From: Apiotrichum sp. Y4204
Lineage: Eukaryota; Basidiomycota; Tremellomycetes; Trichosporonales; Trichosporonaceae
Direction: 5' to 3'
Length of the DNA stretch: 64,000 nucleotides
Assembly: GCA_025531455.1 (NCBI GenBank)
Contig: JAMYHL010000015.1
Span: 558,001-622,000 of the forward strand
A model generated the notes under the pieces. That model did no database searches, was not told where the DNA came from, and worked only from the letters and a program-made list of their open reading frames with translations. The translations under genes were made by a program, and so were the position numbers. Below, one piece after another: positions 10,253 through 22,274 of the stretch (within the stretch, counting starts at the first letter, position 1; each line of letters begins with the position of its first letter).

Positions 10253-12565
10253 GTCCCAACCGGGGGTGTCCTATTGTTCTCGTTCCCGGTGCCTTGGACT
10301 TTCCGGAAGAGTGTAGGGGTGAATCGCACGCTCAGTGACTCATGAGCTCATGAGAAGCATCGGAAGATCCTGCAGCACATGCGTACATGGTACACTGGTA
10401 CACTGGCATGTACAGACTCACATCTGGTGTTCACATGCTCACAAGTCGGCATCCAAAACAGTAACAGCCATGCTCCACAGCATCCAAAACACGCTCCACC
10501 CGATGACACGCAGTATAGGCTCCGCTGGCGCAGCTCCTGTAGCTCAGCTTCCGCGAGGCCAGACTCGGTGACTCGTGCCTTATGAGTCACCGGTGCCGGT
10601 GTCCGCGGGGAGAGGTGTCAGAGTTGGATACCTTTAGATTTCTCGGATGGGACCCAGGATGAGGGAATTAATTTTGCGGTATTTTGCCCTTTGTTCGCCT
10701 TTTCGAGATTAGATGGGGGGCTTCTAGTGATTTATTGTTCGATCAGCTGAGCAGCTAGCGTTGGGGGAGGTGTTGCCGACCTGCTCGCCGATCGCCAGGC
10801 TTTGAATGCCGATGCGGGGAGTGCCGGTGCTGCATGCATGCAGGTATTGATGTATTGCTGGTGCATGTATGGTACTGTTTGCACTGCATCGGAAGCTTGG
10901 CCCTTGGGAAGATTAGCGATCAGCGGTGACTGCATGATCTGCATGATCTGCACGATCCCCCGATCTGCTGCAAAGCTACTACCCAGTGTGTCCACGGCTG
11001 ACCAAAGCACCAAAATCTCGATATCTCGAATAATGGTAACACATACACCACACACACACGCCGCAGCCGTCGATCCCCAGGGTGCCGAGATGCCGATCAG
11101 CTCGCTAGACTGCCAGATCGCTAGACGCTAGATTGCCAGATTGGTAGTGGGTGGAAGGCGAGAGCCCGGAAGGGGGGGATTGTGGGATTTCATTCCCCCC
11201 AGGAGCGGGAAAAGCTCGGAATCCAGAACGGGAAGAGGCGAGAAGGCCAAGGGTTGTCACTCACTCCCCCTGTGTCCACTGGTGCCCTTGGTCCCCTTGG
11301 TGCCCCCGGCCGATCAGGGTAAAATAAACAATAGGACGCTATGTAGTCACCTCCTCTGATCCCCCAGCGCCACCGAGAGAGATAATACAAATAAACTCTG
11401 CGGCGCGTGATGGGGGGCCTGGGTGGGGTTAGTTACTACAAATTCGGTGCGCCACATCCGTCCTTTTGGCGGTCGAAAATACAAATTACATCGTCTCCGG
11501 ATGCTGTCATCGCCGGGTTTGGCGTGTTCGACTTTCGTCATCTTGCGGGCCTGAGGCACATGGACAATGAGAGGTATTCACCAGACCACCAGGTACAAGA
11601 CACTTGGAGCGTGGAGGCACATACGCAGCTGCGTATGTAGGACACGGTACGCGGTGCTTGGAGCGAGCCGCTGCTCAAGGTGCAAGCTGGCTGCATGCTG
11701 GGTGGTTGAGGTGGCGACAGCATGTCCGTCACCTGGACCCCGACTGGGATTCCCGGGCCGTCGGCGTCGTCCCCGACGTATCCGAATTGCCCATCGTCAG
11801 TACTAGTGATGACAGGCTCGATCGGAACCAGAGGCCGGCCAGTGGGCTGGGCATGGCTGAGGACCCACCGGTCCGACCCCGAACCCCCGATCGCTACGCT
11901 GCACGCTCTCGCTCTGGCGACTCACCTGGTTTTCTGGGTGTTACGGCATGCGCGTGGCGTGTCGCAGTACCTGCGTTTGTAACCCGTAACCTCCGCGAGA
12001 AGAACAATAGATTCAATGATTTGTAGTCTGCGGACAATCGGGTGCGGTAACTAACCATTCATGGCAGGCAGGGCCGCGGGGCCGGCAGGACCCGGCAGGG
12101 TTCTTTACGTGTGTCGTGCTCTCATTCGGGCCTCTGGGCTAGACGGGCTCATGCTCGCATCTGCTCGCGCCATATGCTCGGGCCCGTCTCATGTGGTAAT
12201 CTTAATCGGTCTAGCTTGTGATAGCGTTCCCGAACCCACTCCTTCGCTTGGCGCAGTGAGTCACGCTTCACGCTCATCAGCACCCTAGTTTGTAGCTTGA
12301 AGCTGTGCGTATGGCCCATGCATTGTTCTACAACGTGACTACCCGCGCTGCGTGCAGCGCGTATGCTCTCCATATTATTGAGATCATAAGAGGGGGGAGG
12401 TAGGAGGTCGAGGCAAGAGTCGCAGTCGACCACCAGGAGCGCCAGCGCCAGGCTATAATGACATATCGTCGCGTCGTGTCTCGTCGTCTTGGTGGAGATG
12501 TATCTACAATCTGATCTACAAATTACTAATTTCTCGTGCGTCCAGCGCGGGCAGGGTTGAGGGCA

Positions 12566-13568
12566 CTACAGACGGACGTCAAAAGTCTGGACGGGCGAGT
12601 GCCATGAGCGCGAGGTGCCGCCGCTGCTCGACGCAGACATTGGGCGGTGGTCAGACGGCGAGATGGAACGGTGGGTGTCGTGCGACGGAGGTGGGGGGTG
12701 CGAGTGGGTGCCGTGCGACGCGTTCTGGGTGTGGGAGGCCGCGCGCGGCTTGTGGTCATAGGACGATTCGCCCTGTGGCACAACACGCGGCTTGGTCTCG
12801 TACTGGTGGTAGGCCGGCTGCTGGTGGTCGAGCGACTGCACGTGGTTCCAGCCCCAAGACTCGGACGACATGGCGTTGGAAGACGACTGGGTCGAGGTAC
12901 GGGGAAGGCAGAGCTGGTCGATGCGCATGGCGCGCGAAGGGGAGTGGGAGTCGCGAGTGACGGCACTGGTGTGCATCGACGACGAGGGGTAGTCGTCGTC
13001 CTGGCGGCGGCGCTTGCGGCTCGAGGACTCGTCCTCTTCCCAACGCTGGCTGTGTGCCGAGGGACGGTACGAAGACGCGGCGGACGCGAGGGTTGCGAGA
13101 GGGTCGCGTGCGGACGACTGCTGCGAAGCGTGTGACTCGGGCGCGGCAGAGCCACCCCACACGCGGCGGAGCGACTCTACATGCTCGCGGTGGCCATTGG
13201 CCATGAGAGCATTTTCGAGGTCACGAACCCAGGCGGCGAGGGACGCCTCGCGCTGCTCAATGACTGCAAGGCGGTCCTCAAGGTCATGGGTGTTGGCGCG
13301 CATCGACTGGACAGTGCGCTCCAAGTCGGCCATCTGGGTGGCGCGGCGTTCTACGAGTCAGTATGAGATGAACAACAATCTCCAGACACTCACGACGCAG
13401 GTTGCGCTGCTTGATGCGGTTCTTCTCGCGGCGGATCTCGAGGGCGGAGCGGGCGGCGGGGTCGCTGTCATCGTCTGAGCCGGACGGGTGGCTCTGCTGG
13501 CGGGACATGACGCGGCCGGGGGGCGAGAGGGAGGGGGAGGGGAGGTGGTGAGTGTCGCGGCCGGGCAT
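12566..13568 (-). CDS. bZIP transcription factor
   Basis: Exons (minus) 13568-13394 and 13350-12566 (intron 43 nt) give 319 aa. The splice joins the basic region RREKNRIKQRNLRQRRATQ, with the N-x7-R spacing of bZIP proteins, directly to a leucine-zipper-like coil (MADLERTVQSMRANTHDLED, then RLAVIEQREASLAAWVRDLE). The C-terminal half is disordered and Ser/His/Pro-rich, with a basic patch SSSRKRRRQDDD that may be a nuclear signal. Two in-frame ATGs are possible, 13568 and 13508; the upstream one is used here, and the second sits in the context GTCATGTCCC. The intron inside the basic region is seen by phase. DNA targets cannot be read from sequence. The very long non-coding leader side (beyond 13.6 kb) suggests a long, possibly regulated 5' UTR. 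Confidence 0.87.
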
Positions 13569-14551
13569 TGGGGGTGGGGTAGATGGGAGGGGCGAGTCGG
13601 TGAGAAGCGTTGCCGGTAGTGGTGAGCGGCGGGTGGTGTGGGTGCCGGGGTAGTAACTCAATGACCGACAGCCGAGGTTGGACAACAGCTTGCGAGTGCT
13701 GCTGGAAGTGGTGGTTGTTCAAGCTTGGGTGAGAAGCGAGGATAGGAGGGGGAGTAGCTGGTGTGATGGAAGAACGTTGGCAAGTCTTTTATGGGAGGGC
13801 GAGGGTGCGTGAGTGGGTAAGGGTGAGGGTGAGTGGGAGAGGAGAGAACCGAGAGTGGGGGAGACGCGGTGTGTGAGTGGGTGTGGGAGTGGGAGGTGGG
13901 TGTGGATGGGATCGAGGTGGTGGTGGTGAGTAGACAGGGACAAAGCTCGGCCCTTGGTAGTTTGCAGGATGGTTTCTGTTGTCTTTGTGTGTGTGATGGG
14001 GGGTGGCATATGGCAATGTCTCTCTTCTCATGTCGCGAGGTTCATTGTGTGTGTCTCTCTCTGGACTGTAGCTGATAGTGAGCCAGTGGCCAGTGGCCCA
14101 GTGTCCCAGTGGCCCATAGTAATCGTTTGTTGTCCCTGGTTTCTCTTTTGTTCACGCCAGCGCACAGAGTACCCACAGAGAGAGTACCCAGAGTACCCAT
14201 TCTCTGCTGGGAATACAAACCAAAAATCTCGCCGTGTCTCTATTGTTCCCTCCCTCTCGTCTTGCTCCCTCGCACGCTCGGGCAGTGGCGGCGGCGGCGG
14301 CGGCGGTGATTGTTTGCGTGCGTTGCGCCGGTTGCCGCTTTCGTGCGGGGTTCCATAAGACTATGGCTGGACTGACTGGGTGTGCTCCAGGACCTGCAGG
14401 AACGCTTGGAAGGCATTGTTGGAACGGAGGCCCGAGAGCAGAGGGAAGAACAGCAGCAGCAGGGCCCAAGGCCAAGAGGAGGAGGATGCTCTCTCGATGC
14501 AAGGTGAATGATGTGAGAGGAGTAATCCGGAGTATGGCTTGGGAAAACAAG

Positions 14552-14850
14552 ATTTGTAGAAATCGGGAGGGTGTGGAAAACAAGGGAGGAAGGGGGAGGA
14601 AGAGGAAGAGAGAGAGAAGAGGGAGGTTTGTGGAACGTAGTCACCTTGTTCGTCACCACCCACCCCTTCGAGGGCTTCGCGATTCATTTTTCTACACATT
14701 TTGATGCTCGAGATTTGTAGAAATGGCCCAAAAATACAAATCATCCCACAAAAATTCATCCATAAAAACGGAGGCTAAAAAATCGCCCAGCACCCAGGCG
14801 GAGGCTGGCCGGGGCGGCGGCTTAGCGGCGTTCTGGGAATTTGTAGAAAT
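14552..14850. promoter_or_regulatory. Cluster of three identical ATTTGTAGAAAT dyads
   Basis: The 12-mer occurs at 14552-14563, 14713-14724 and 14839-14850, all on the plus strand, with a related ATACAAAT at 14734. The element is an imperfect dyad (ATTT-GTAG-AAAT), as expected for a protein-binding site. It lies about 1 kb upstream of the bZIP start. The copies are seen; binding is inferred. Confidence 0.45.
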
Positions 14851-17504
14851 CGAGTACGCTGGGCAGATTGTCCAGTCCCTCTCCTGGCCCCAGGCACGAC
14901 ATGCCTCGGCGCAAGGGAAGGGGGGGCTTTCCAGACAACCCAGATATCCTCCAGGGTCCAACAAGACGCAGGGGGGTGAGTGACCGCCCAGCTGCGCCCC
15001 CGCGCCCCCGAGCTGCTTCTGCCGCTTCCTCTGCTTCTTCCCCCCCGCCTAGTCTGTTCTTTTACTCCGAACGCAATAAAGCCCCCGAGCGCGCGTGGCG
15101 GTCCTATTGTTTCGAATGAACGCCTCGGATCTCCTCTGCATGCTCACCATGTGCCGGGGGCGCCGGGGCATGCCGACTGGGCAGCCGGCCAGCTGGCTGC
15201 CAGCTATGCAGTATGCACTATACACCGCGCAGCTGTGCATTGAGCAGGTGCCAGTAGGTTGTAGCCCCGGTTTGAGCGTCGTCAGCAGCTGGACAGGGGG
15301 ATAATACGCAAGGGCGGCGCAGAGCGGCCAGAGCGGCTAGCGTGGCCCGTGGCCCATGGGCAGCTGGGCAGGCCAGCCCGTCCCACATGATCAGACATGT
15401 CATTGTCTAATGCGCTCCATTCATTCCATTGTCATTTCGGTCTATCTGGTGATCATTATTATTACGATGATTCATTGTGTGTCTCTCCCCCTTTTCGTGT
15501 CTGACAAGAACACAGAGAGAGACTTGCAGACCTCGGCCTAGACGTCTTGCGTCTCGGATGCTCTTTTGACATTACCGTCCGTCCCTTGCTCCCTGGCCGG
15601 TGGCCGGGTGGCTGCATCGTTGCGCGGCGAAGAGCAGATGGACGAAATGGACGAATGTCGAATGTCGAAATGTCGAATCTCGCCGCAAGCCGCGCTTCCC
15701 TCACCTTCTCTTACTTGCTGAATTCTCACACACATCCTAGTCACCTCGCCGGCCGTTTTCCCTTTGCTTCCCTTGCCGCCCCTCTGTCCTCCCACGCGAT
15801 CCACGATCCGCGCTCTTCCACTCGCTGGCGCGCGCTCGTCGCCTCCAGAAGCCTCCATTGGACCATCCCATTCCTCCATTCGCAAACATCAGGATCCCTG
15901 TCCTGATCCACGATCCACGATCCACAACCCACAGGTCCATAATCCACGATACCGCGATCCATGATCGCATCATCGTGTGCTCATCGTAAAGACCTGCAGC
16001 CGCACTCGCCACTCGCCGCCACTGCCCCTGGAATCTGATCGCTTGTCTCTCCGCTGACATTTCATCCATGGCTTGAATCCACATGGCTTGAATCCACCGC
16101 GTTCATGCGACACACAAATGTGCCGCAGCGTCCAGTGACAACTGAATCGAATCACAGAACCACAGAACCAATAACCCGCCCTATGCAGCTTCTGCGGTGG
16201 GCCCCGGTACTCCCGACTGTGCCCCGCCTGAACCAGCAAAGATGGCGCCACACCGCCGCGAACCATCCAGGTGCTTCCAGGCGCCAGTGCCAGTGCCAGG
16301 ATCGCTGCTCGTGGCAGCGCCGCGGCGCAGCGCTTAGACGCAGGTGACCGCACAGTAAGCAGCAAGCAGCAAGAACGCCGAAACCCACCGCGATCAGACG
16401 CCGCTCGCCGTTCATTTTCCTGGACCATAACCCAATCAAGTGTGTCCCATTTCCGCCCAAGCGCGAGATCCTGCCACGCCCATCTGCTATCTGCCAGAGG
16501 CCCTAGTATGCTAGCCTTTGCCACCCGCACGGTTCGCAAATGTACTCACCTCACAATGTTGCAATGTGCTTCTGACCATTGGTCCTGGATCCTTGTTTTC
16601 CCCGCCGTCAACGGGCAATGAGGGCCAACCTATCGGATAGTGCGGGGCACCACCTCGCCGAGCCGAACGCCTATCTCGAGTCCGCAGTCCAGGTAAATGT
16701 GTGGCGCTCCGCAAGCCGCAAGACAGTTCACCGTCCTGAATGGCCGCATGGCCGCATTGCATTCCTCCTGCGCGTTATCGTGGATCTCCGCCTCGATACT
16801 GACGGTTTACCCAATTACCCAACCCCGCGCCCAGAAAGGTGTACTCACATTGCCGACACTAGGCCGGTTATGGCCTGGTAATAGGGAAGGGGCACTAATA
16901 CTCGGGTGGCTGACTGGGCGGAACGTGCGGACCGACGGTCAGGCTAGACCCCCGAAGCGATGAAGCTAGGAGTTGACGTGTTCAGTGCTGAGTGGTGAAG
17001 CTGAAACGGTGGGACGGGCACGGCCGGGCGGGGACGGTCGTGCGCGAGCTGTGGCGTGTTTGGGCGGATGGAGCAACTACGCTTGCATACATTGTCACGG
17101 CTTTACAGTACCCTGCCAGCGACGCACCCACCAATAGTGGATGGGGGGTACTGTGCTTTTACCTGAGTCTGGTTTGCTATGCACAACCGTGTTCGGACGA
17201 ATTTGGGGGACAGACCAGACGACCGAGCGCGAAGCAGGGCAATAGACAATAAGGTGATGCGGGGGTAGTCTTTCATTGCGCGTGGCGACACCCGGCACGC
17301 GTGCACGACGTGCTTCGTGCGCCCCGTGCTTCTCTGGTAGTTCCACGCTTCATCTTCTTTCACGACGGCCCTCGTGCTCACTGTCGAGCTCTTCGCTGAT
17401 AGTGTTGTCACCAGACTCGGTCACAGCCCACAGTCGACCAGATCGCGTGACAATCCGGGTTCTTCGATCAATTGCATGCTACATAGCTACTCAAAGCCAG
17501 AATC

Positions 17505-17585
17505 CGGAGTCCGAGCCAGGCCGAAATCCAGACTCAGACCTAGAATCAGAATCAGAAGTAGAAGCAGAAGCAGAGCCAGAAGCAT
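17505..17585. repeat. Imperfect AGAATC/AGAAGC purine-rich repeat
   Basis: Degenerate 6-bp units (CAGAAT, CAGAAG, TAGAAG) run for about 80 bp. One frame reads as a Ser-Glu run, but the surrounding frame has no gene character, so this is treated as simple sequence. Confidence 0.55.
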
Positions 17586-18297
17586 GTCCCCGCCCGGAGA
17601 TTATTTTTTTTCCAAACCAAAAAGAAGCAGCGAAGCCCAGGAAGAGACCGTCAGTTCCCAACCGCGGGCCGGCGACAAGGCCTCTCGTCACTCGAATAGA
17701 ACTGCGCTCCGGACTCGCGGCGGCGACGGCAGCGAGCGCGACACGAGCTCCCACCTGTTGAATCCGCTTGACCCTCGAGTAGTCGACCAGCATCCCGCAC
17801 AAAATAGCTGCCGAGTTCCAGCTTGCGTTTCTACAGAACTACAGATGGTAGTTGGCATTGAACCGGACTAGGAGCAGCAATGGGACGAGTGGCGGGAAAT
17901 ACTCGGCATGTAAGACTTGCCAGGTCTCAAACGGCGCACAATTCCGCCATTTCTCGAATGTCGCGGGTCCACATTCCGCGGCGGCAGCGGCGAGGGGAAT
18001 GCAGGCGCCAGCGTCAGCGTGCGGCGTGCGGCGTGCGGCGGAGGAATGCTTGAGAGATTGGGCTGAGGAATCGGGGAATGAAACGCGGGCGAGAGGGTGG
18101 GTGCCGCTCGGCGATGAGCACGTTTGTGGCTGTTTCGACTCGATGATTGATGAGATTGATGAGACCCCTCCGAGACCAGCGCAGCTGTAGTGCTACAGTG
18201 GCCGGAGCTAGGAGCTGCGGAATGTGATTGAGTCCATGAATGGCAGCCATACCGGATGATTCCGCGATCTACAATACTAGAGTAGTGTGCGCAGCTG

Positions 18298-18317
18298 CCC
18301 CCCCCCCCCCCCCCCCC
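18298..18317. repeat. Poly-C tract of 20
   Basis: Twenty consecutive C residues, flanked by CAGCTG and GGAGGG. Homopolymers of this length are prone to length error in sequencing and to slippage. Confidence 0.9.
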
Positions 18318-20055
18318 GGAGGGCGGGCGCGGGCAACCCCTTCCCTCAAACACTCCCCCGTCCAGCGATCGGAAATGGACACCGCGGCTCGGCCCGTCGG
18401 AGGCCGAGTAAACATTCCGGGGGAGATCTGGCCACTGTCGTCTTGGATCTTGTAGTCACATTCCGCGCCACACGCCACCGCCACTCTCGGCCCACAGGCC
18501 ACAGGCCACAGATCACAGGCGTCTTACGTTGCATAGTCGGGGCAATTGCGGCGGAAACAATAGATGCTGCGTCTGCACGGTGCCGGTGACTGTTACGGCC
18601 GGGAGTGACTGGATTTACATTGTTCAGATTGGGCGATTGGGTGGAGGGATTCTGGTGCTCGTGTCGTGTGGAATCTTGTAGTCTCTTGTTTCCACCCATA
18701 ATCCCTACCCACTGCGTGTCCACAGAGCACCTGGCGCCGTGGCGCAGACAGTCACCCACACTCACCCCCTCAATCGCCGACAATACGGCCAGAGACCAAT
18801 ATCTGAGACGACGTCCTCTGTGATGTCTGATATCTGGTACCAGCTTCGGGCCATTGTACGTACTGATGTTCCATTGTTAATCGGCCCATATTTGTTATCT
18901 CTTGTTATTCGCTGAAAACCCGAATGGTAATCCTCTACTGCATACACCTCGGAAATGAGCACTACAAATCCCCGTCTCAATCTGCGTTCTCTCCAACTCT
19001 CAACCCTCTCGATCGCGCTCGCGATCTCCATCTCCCAAGGCCGCCAACTGCGATTGGCCGCAGTACCAAGTGCCAGGAAAGCCGTGGAGCGCACGGACGC
19101 CCGTCTTTTCTCTTTCATCCCGTCTTCCCGTCTGCCCCCTCCGCGGAGTCCGGAGGACAAAGGACGCCGGGCGGTGGGTTGTCCGTGTTTCGCTTACGCG
19201 TCGCTGTGCAGCGGTCGGAGAGAAGGTGGCGCCCTGCATTCGGTTGATGTCCGCTGGAAGGCTGACGATTGGGTGGCAAGGGACCAGTACCTTGGGTGGG
19301 GAAAAGGATCATTTACTCACTTGCTCACCAACTCACTCACTCACAATGTGGTGGCAACCCGTGCTACTTGGAAATTTGAGTCTCGATGCCGAGTGGTCGC
19401 CCAAGTGGCTAGGTGGGATTTGAGGAATTGACCCGCAGTCGCGTGTACAGCGACAGCGGCAGCGACCCGTATGCCATGTCGTGGCTCATCGGGGACAAGC
19501 GGATGATGGCCAGTCATTGTCGTTTTGCAGCTTAGTCTGTCTCCTCAGCCTGGAGGATTTCACTACACTTGCGCAATCGCCTGGGATGCAAGAAACTTCG
19601 TCGAGGTATGCGTCGGTGCTCTGAAGACGTGGGTTCCGAGGAGACAATGAGACTACCAAGGTCGTAGGCTGCGACAGTCCTCACGCGTCCGTTGCTCATC
19701 CGACGACACTTTTCTCGCGTCTTGCGGACGCATTGCCCTTGTTGTGCCAGCCATTTGCTCTGCGCAAGGATATTTGCAAGGTCTGCATTCCGCTCAGACG
19801 ACGGTAATGTAAAACACGAACAATGAATTGCTGTGGGATGAAAACAAGGACTGTGCAGTTCTACTTTTTCTATTGTCCTCTTCCCACTCGCCATCACATG
19901 GACAACTCTCTTGGCGTTTCTCCCCGTCGGAATCGTGCCGCTTCCACTGACACATCGCGTATTGTACTGTACATGGCTCATCTATGATCTATGACAAGTA
20001 TGGATATCTAAAAACGGACTGTTGTCCGCCAAATGAACCCCGACAAGACTTCAAC

Positions 20056-21261
20056 TCAGAGGTTGTAAGCCTGTCCCTGCTCGCATTTAATACGGCCCGA
20101 GCCGCCAATGCTGCCGCAGGAAATCGAGTTGGCCGCACCCATAGCAACGCTAATAGGGCCCATGAAAAACAGAGCGGTATCGGCCGCAAGCTTGCCAATG
20201 CTGTTGCCACATTCCCACGGGACGGGCGAGTCATCGCACGACGCAATGCCCATGACGAGCTTGGCAATGTTGCCTTGCGAGTTCTTGCCTTTCTGGGGTA
20301 TACCCCTGATGGCGACCTGAAAGTTCTTTGGCACCCTCTCGTACGTGATTCCGAACCAGTCGTCTGCGTTGAGGCGCACCTGGCGATCCTGAACCTTCTG
20401 AACCGTCTGCTTAAGGGCAGTCTTCATGACCTCGACCATCTTCTCGCGCGCGGCCTTTCCCTCAGGCATCACCTCCCAGTACGTGCTAACGCGGACGGAG
20501 TGCGGCCCCAGCCCGCCATTCCAGGGCTTGAGGATGTGGCATTGAGCCTTGGGCTTCTTCTTGTTGCAGTAGTATTCGTAGGTGACGCCGTCGGTGATCG
20601 ACTTGCTCTTGCATCCGCCCTCTTTGCACCGGTCAAGAGCTTGCCCCGCGAGCTGTTCCATATTAAACGCCGTGGCCGTCTTCTCGATCGGGTTGCCCCT
20701 CCCATTCCCAGAACCGCCGATTGCGTCGACTTCGACAGCGTCCTCGTCCACCACAATGTCGAAGTAACATCCCTCGGGACAGTCCTCCTCGTCGACATAG
20801 CGCCTGAGCGGGTCGTCGTACTCGCACTCGTTGCCCTTGCCAGTGAGACAGAGCGCGTATCCCCTTGTCTGGTCGATCCACTGGACAGGCTTGGAGGTGG
20901 GGCATCCGGAGTCCTTGCGCATGAGATTGTATAAAATGAACAGCTCTCCGATAGTAAGCAGGTCCCCATTGGGAGACCACGAGATGCAGCACTGCCCGTC
21001 GCACAGCTTGCGGTCCTGCAGCTCCGCGTGGAATAGCTGATTCTTGCCCTTTTCCTTGTGTTTGGCGCGCAGCTCCTTGATCTTGGCGACGAGGCCCTGG
21101 CAGCTCCGTGGCCGGTCCGCCTTGTCGGTCGAGGGGCTGCACACGTATTTTCGTATCGGGTTGTCCTCGCGCCTTAGGAGAGAAGAGGTGCTATTGTGCG
21201 GTAGGGGGTTTGCTAGAGCTGTCCAGAACGTCAGCGCCAGGATGAGCAGAGCAGAGCGCAT
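20056..21261 (-). CDS. Secreted cysteine-containing protein of unknown family (401 aa)
   Basis: A single exon of 401 aa. Residues 1-18 are a signal peptide (MRSALLILALTFWTALA), followed by a short pro-like stretch with one sequon (NST) and a dibasic site, LLRRED, near residue 30 that fits Kex2 processing. The mature part has many cysteines (KYVCSP, RSCQG, KLCDGQCCISW, GCPTS, ALCLTG, NECEYDD, DCPEGCYF) and a conserved-looking block THWEV-like (RVSTYWEVMPEGKAAREKM). The end is Gly/Ser-rich (GPISVAMGAANSISCGSIGG). The pattern indicates an extracellular disulfide-bonded protein. No enzyme motif or family is recognised. A TATATAA lies upstream at 21468-21474 (minus strand). A large antisense frame is a shadow. 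Confidence 0.82.
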   Translation of the reverse strand: MRSALLILALTFWTALANPLPHNSTSSLLRREDNPIRKYVCSPSTDKADRPRSCQGLVAKIKELRAKHKEKGKNQLFHAELQDRKLCDGQCCISWSPNGDLLTIGELFILYNLMRKDSGCPTSKPVQWIDQTRGYALCLTGKGNECEYDDPLRRYVDEEDCPEGCYFDIVVDEDAVEVDAIGGSGNGRGNPIEKTATAFNMEQLAGQALDRCKEGGCKSKSITDGVTYEYYCNKKKPKAQCHILKPWNGGLGPHSVRVSTYWEVMPEGKAAREKMVEVMKTALKQTVQKVQDRQVRLNADDWFGITYERVPKNFQVAIRGIPQKGKNSQGNIAKLVMGIASCDDSPVPWECGNSIGKLAADTALFFMGPISVAMGAANSISCGSIGGSGRIKCEQGQAYNL

Positions 21262-22274
21262 CGTGATTGTGATTCTGAATCAGTCGAGATCAGTGTAATC
21301 AGTGCGATCAGTGCAATCAGGGCGAGCAAGGCGATCAGTCGAGGGTGTTGTAGTGATGCTTTTGTTTGTTGATGTCGTGTGTGTGAAGACTGTTGTGCGT
21401 GCAGTACAAAGTTTTTTGTTGGGAGACGTGGGAGTTGGAGTTGCTATTCGACGCACAGATGCATAGATTATATACCTGCCTCGAGCACCGCACGCCAAGA
21501 AAAAATGAAAATTCCCCCGGGTGGGCGGGCACAGCCCACGACATCCTTTGACTGCACACTCGGCGACTTTGCCCCCGCGGCGACACGCACATGTGCGTAT
21601 GTACCTCCTCTGCCTCCTCTGCGTCCTCTGCATGCTCTGCATCCACAAGTGGTGTTCTGTACTTCTGTTCCAGGGTGATGCGGACCCGGAATGCGCGAGG
21701 TTGAGATCGCTTGCAAGGCAGAGCGATGTGATGCGGTAGGAGATGGAGCGGTGCACTGGTAAGACTTTGGAAGGCACATTTGAGCAAGTTGGGCGACACG
21801 ACGCGTCAGGGAAACGCACACAATGCATACAATGGATGCCACAAGGCTCTGCGGGTTCTCACCTACGTGCACTGGTGGGAGCGGCTGCTGAGCGGCTGCA
21901 CAGCATCCAGAAGAAGTGTCCGACAGAGTAACTAAGTGATGGAGATATGGAGACATTCACACGCGTTCTTCATGCTCCATCCCCAGGTTATTATACTGTA
22001 TCCCCTCGTTCACCTGCCCCGCATTCTCATGTTTCGTGTTTCATGTTAGATGATTACGCCCCTCAACTCCGACCAAAACCTTTCCCACAGCCTTCCCATC
22101 TGCCGAGGTCTGTCCCTCCGACCCTCCCTCCGCTCCGACGTCCAGAAATGGCATCTCCGCACGTACAGCAATACGAAAAAAAAAACCCCGTCTCGGAAGA
22201 CAATTAAAAGGCTCTCAACACCGCCACGTTAGCCAGCACAGGGCGAGGGGTCAGCCCCCGGAATTCCCCACTAC
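21262..22274. other. Intergenic region, 1 kb
   Basis: Upstream region of the secreted-protein gene and 3' flank of the LtrA gene. It contains repeated GATCAGT/GCAATCAG units just before the ATG (21283-21345) and a candidate TATATAA at 21468-21474 on the minus strand. No gene was seen. Confidence 0.45.

Larger units (their letters stand above)
9141..12565. other. 3.4 kb stretch without a recognisable gene
   Basis: No frame here has the codon character of the neighbouring genes, and no RNA gene was found. It holds an 8-bp tandem repeat with an inverted partner (9721-9752 and 10237-10252), a 14-bp direct repeat ACGAGGCCACGAGG (about 9904 and 10208), three AACAATAG/CTATTGTT sites (10271, 11327, 12003) and several TACAAAT motifs (11385, 11437, 11479, 12517). 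It may be regulatory or decayed repeat DNA. Confidence 0.5.
13569..20055. other. 6.5 kb stretch without a recognisable gene
   Basis: The first kilobase is pyrimidine-rich on the minus strand and looks like leader and promoter of the bZIP gene. Beyond it, no frame has gene-like composition and no tRNA or rRNA was found. Notable contents are three copies of a dyad ATTTGTAGAAAT (14552, 14713, 14839), three CTATTGTT/AACAATAG sites (14240, 15104, 18556), a Glu/Ser-like GA-rich purine run (about 17505-17585) and a poly-C tract at 18298. A non-coding RNA or relic sequence cannot be excluded. Confidence 0.5.

Noticed and set aside
17276..17761. 161-aa frame with Ser/Glu-rich middle
   Set aside because: The Glu/Ser part is a simple GA-rich repeat, and the rest has no gene-like codon use or homology pattern.
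9141..20055. Coding transposon or retroelement
   Set aside because: No reverse transcriptase, transposase or integrase motif and no long terminal repeats were found on either strand.
19984..20934. 316-aa plus-strand frame
   Set aside because: Antisense of the secreted 401-aa protein, which has a signal peptide and a natural composition.
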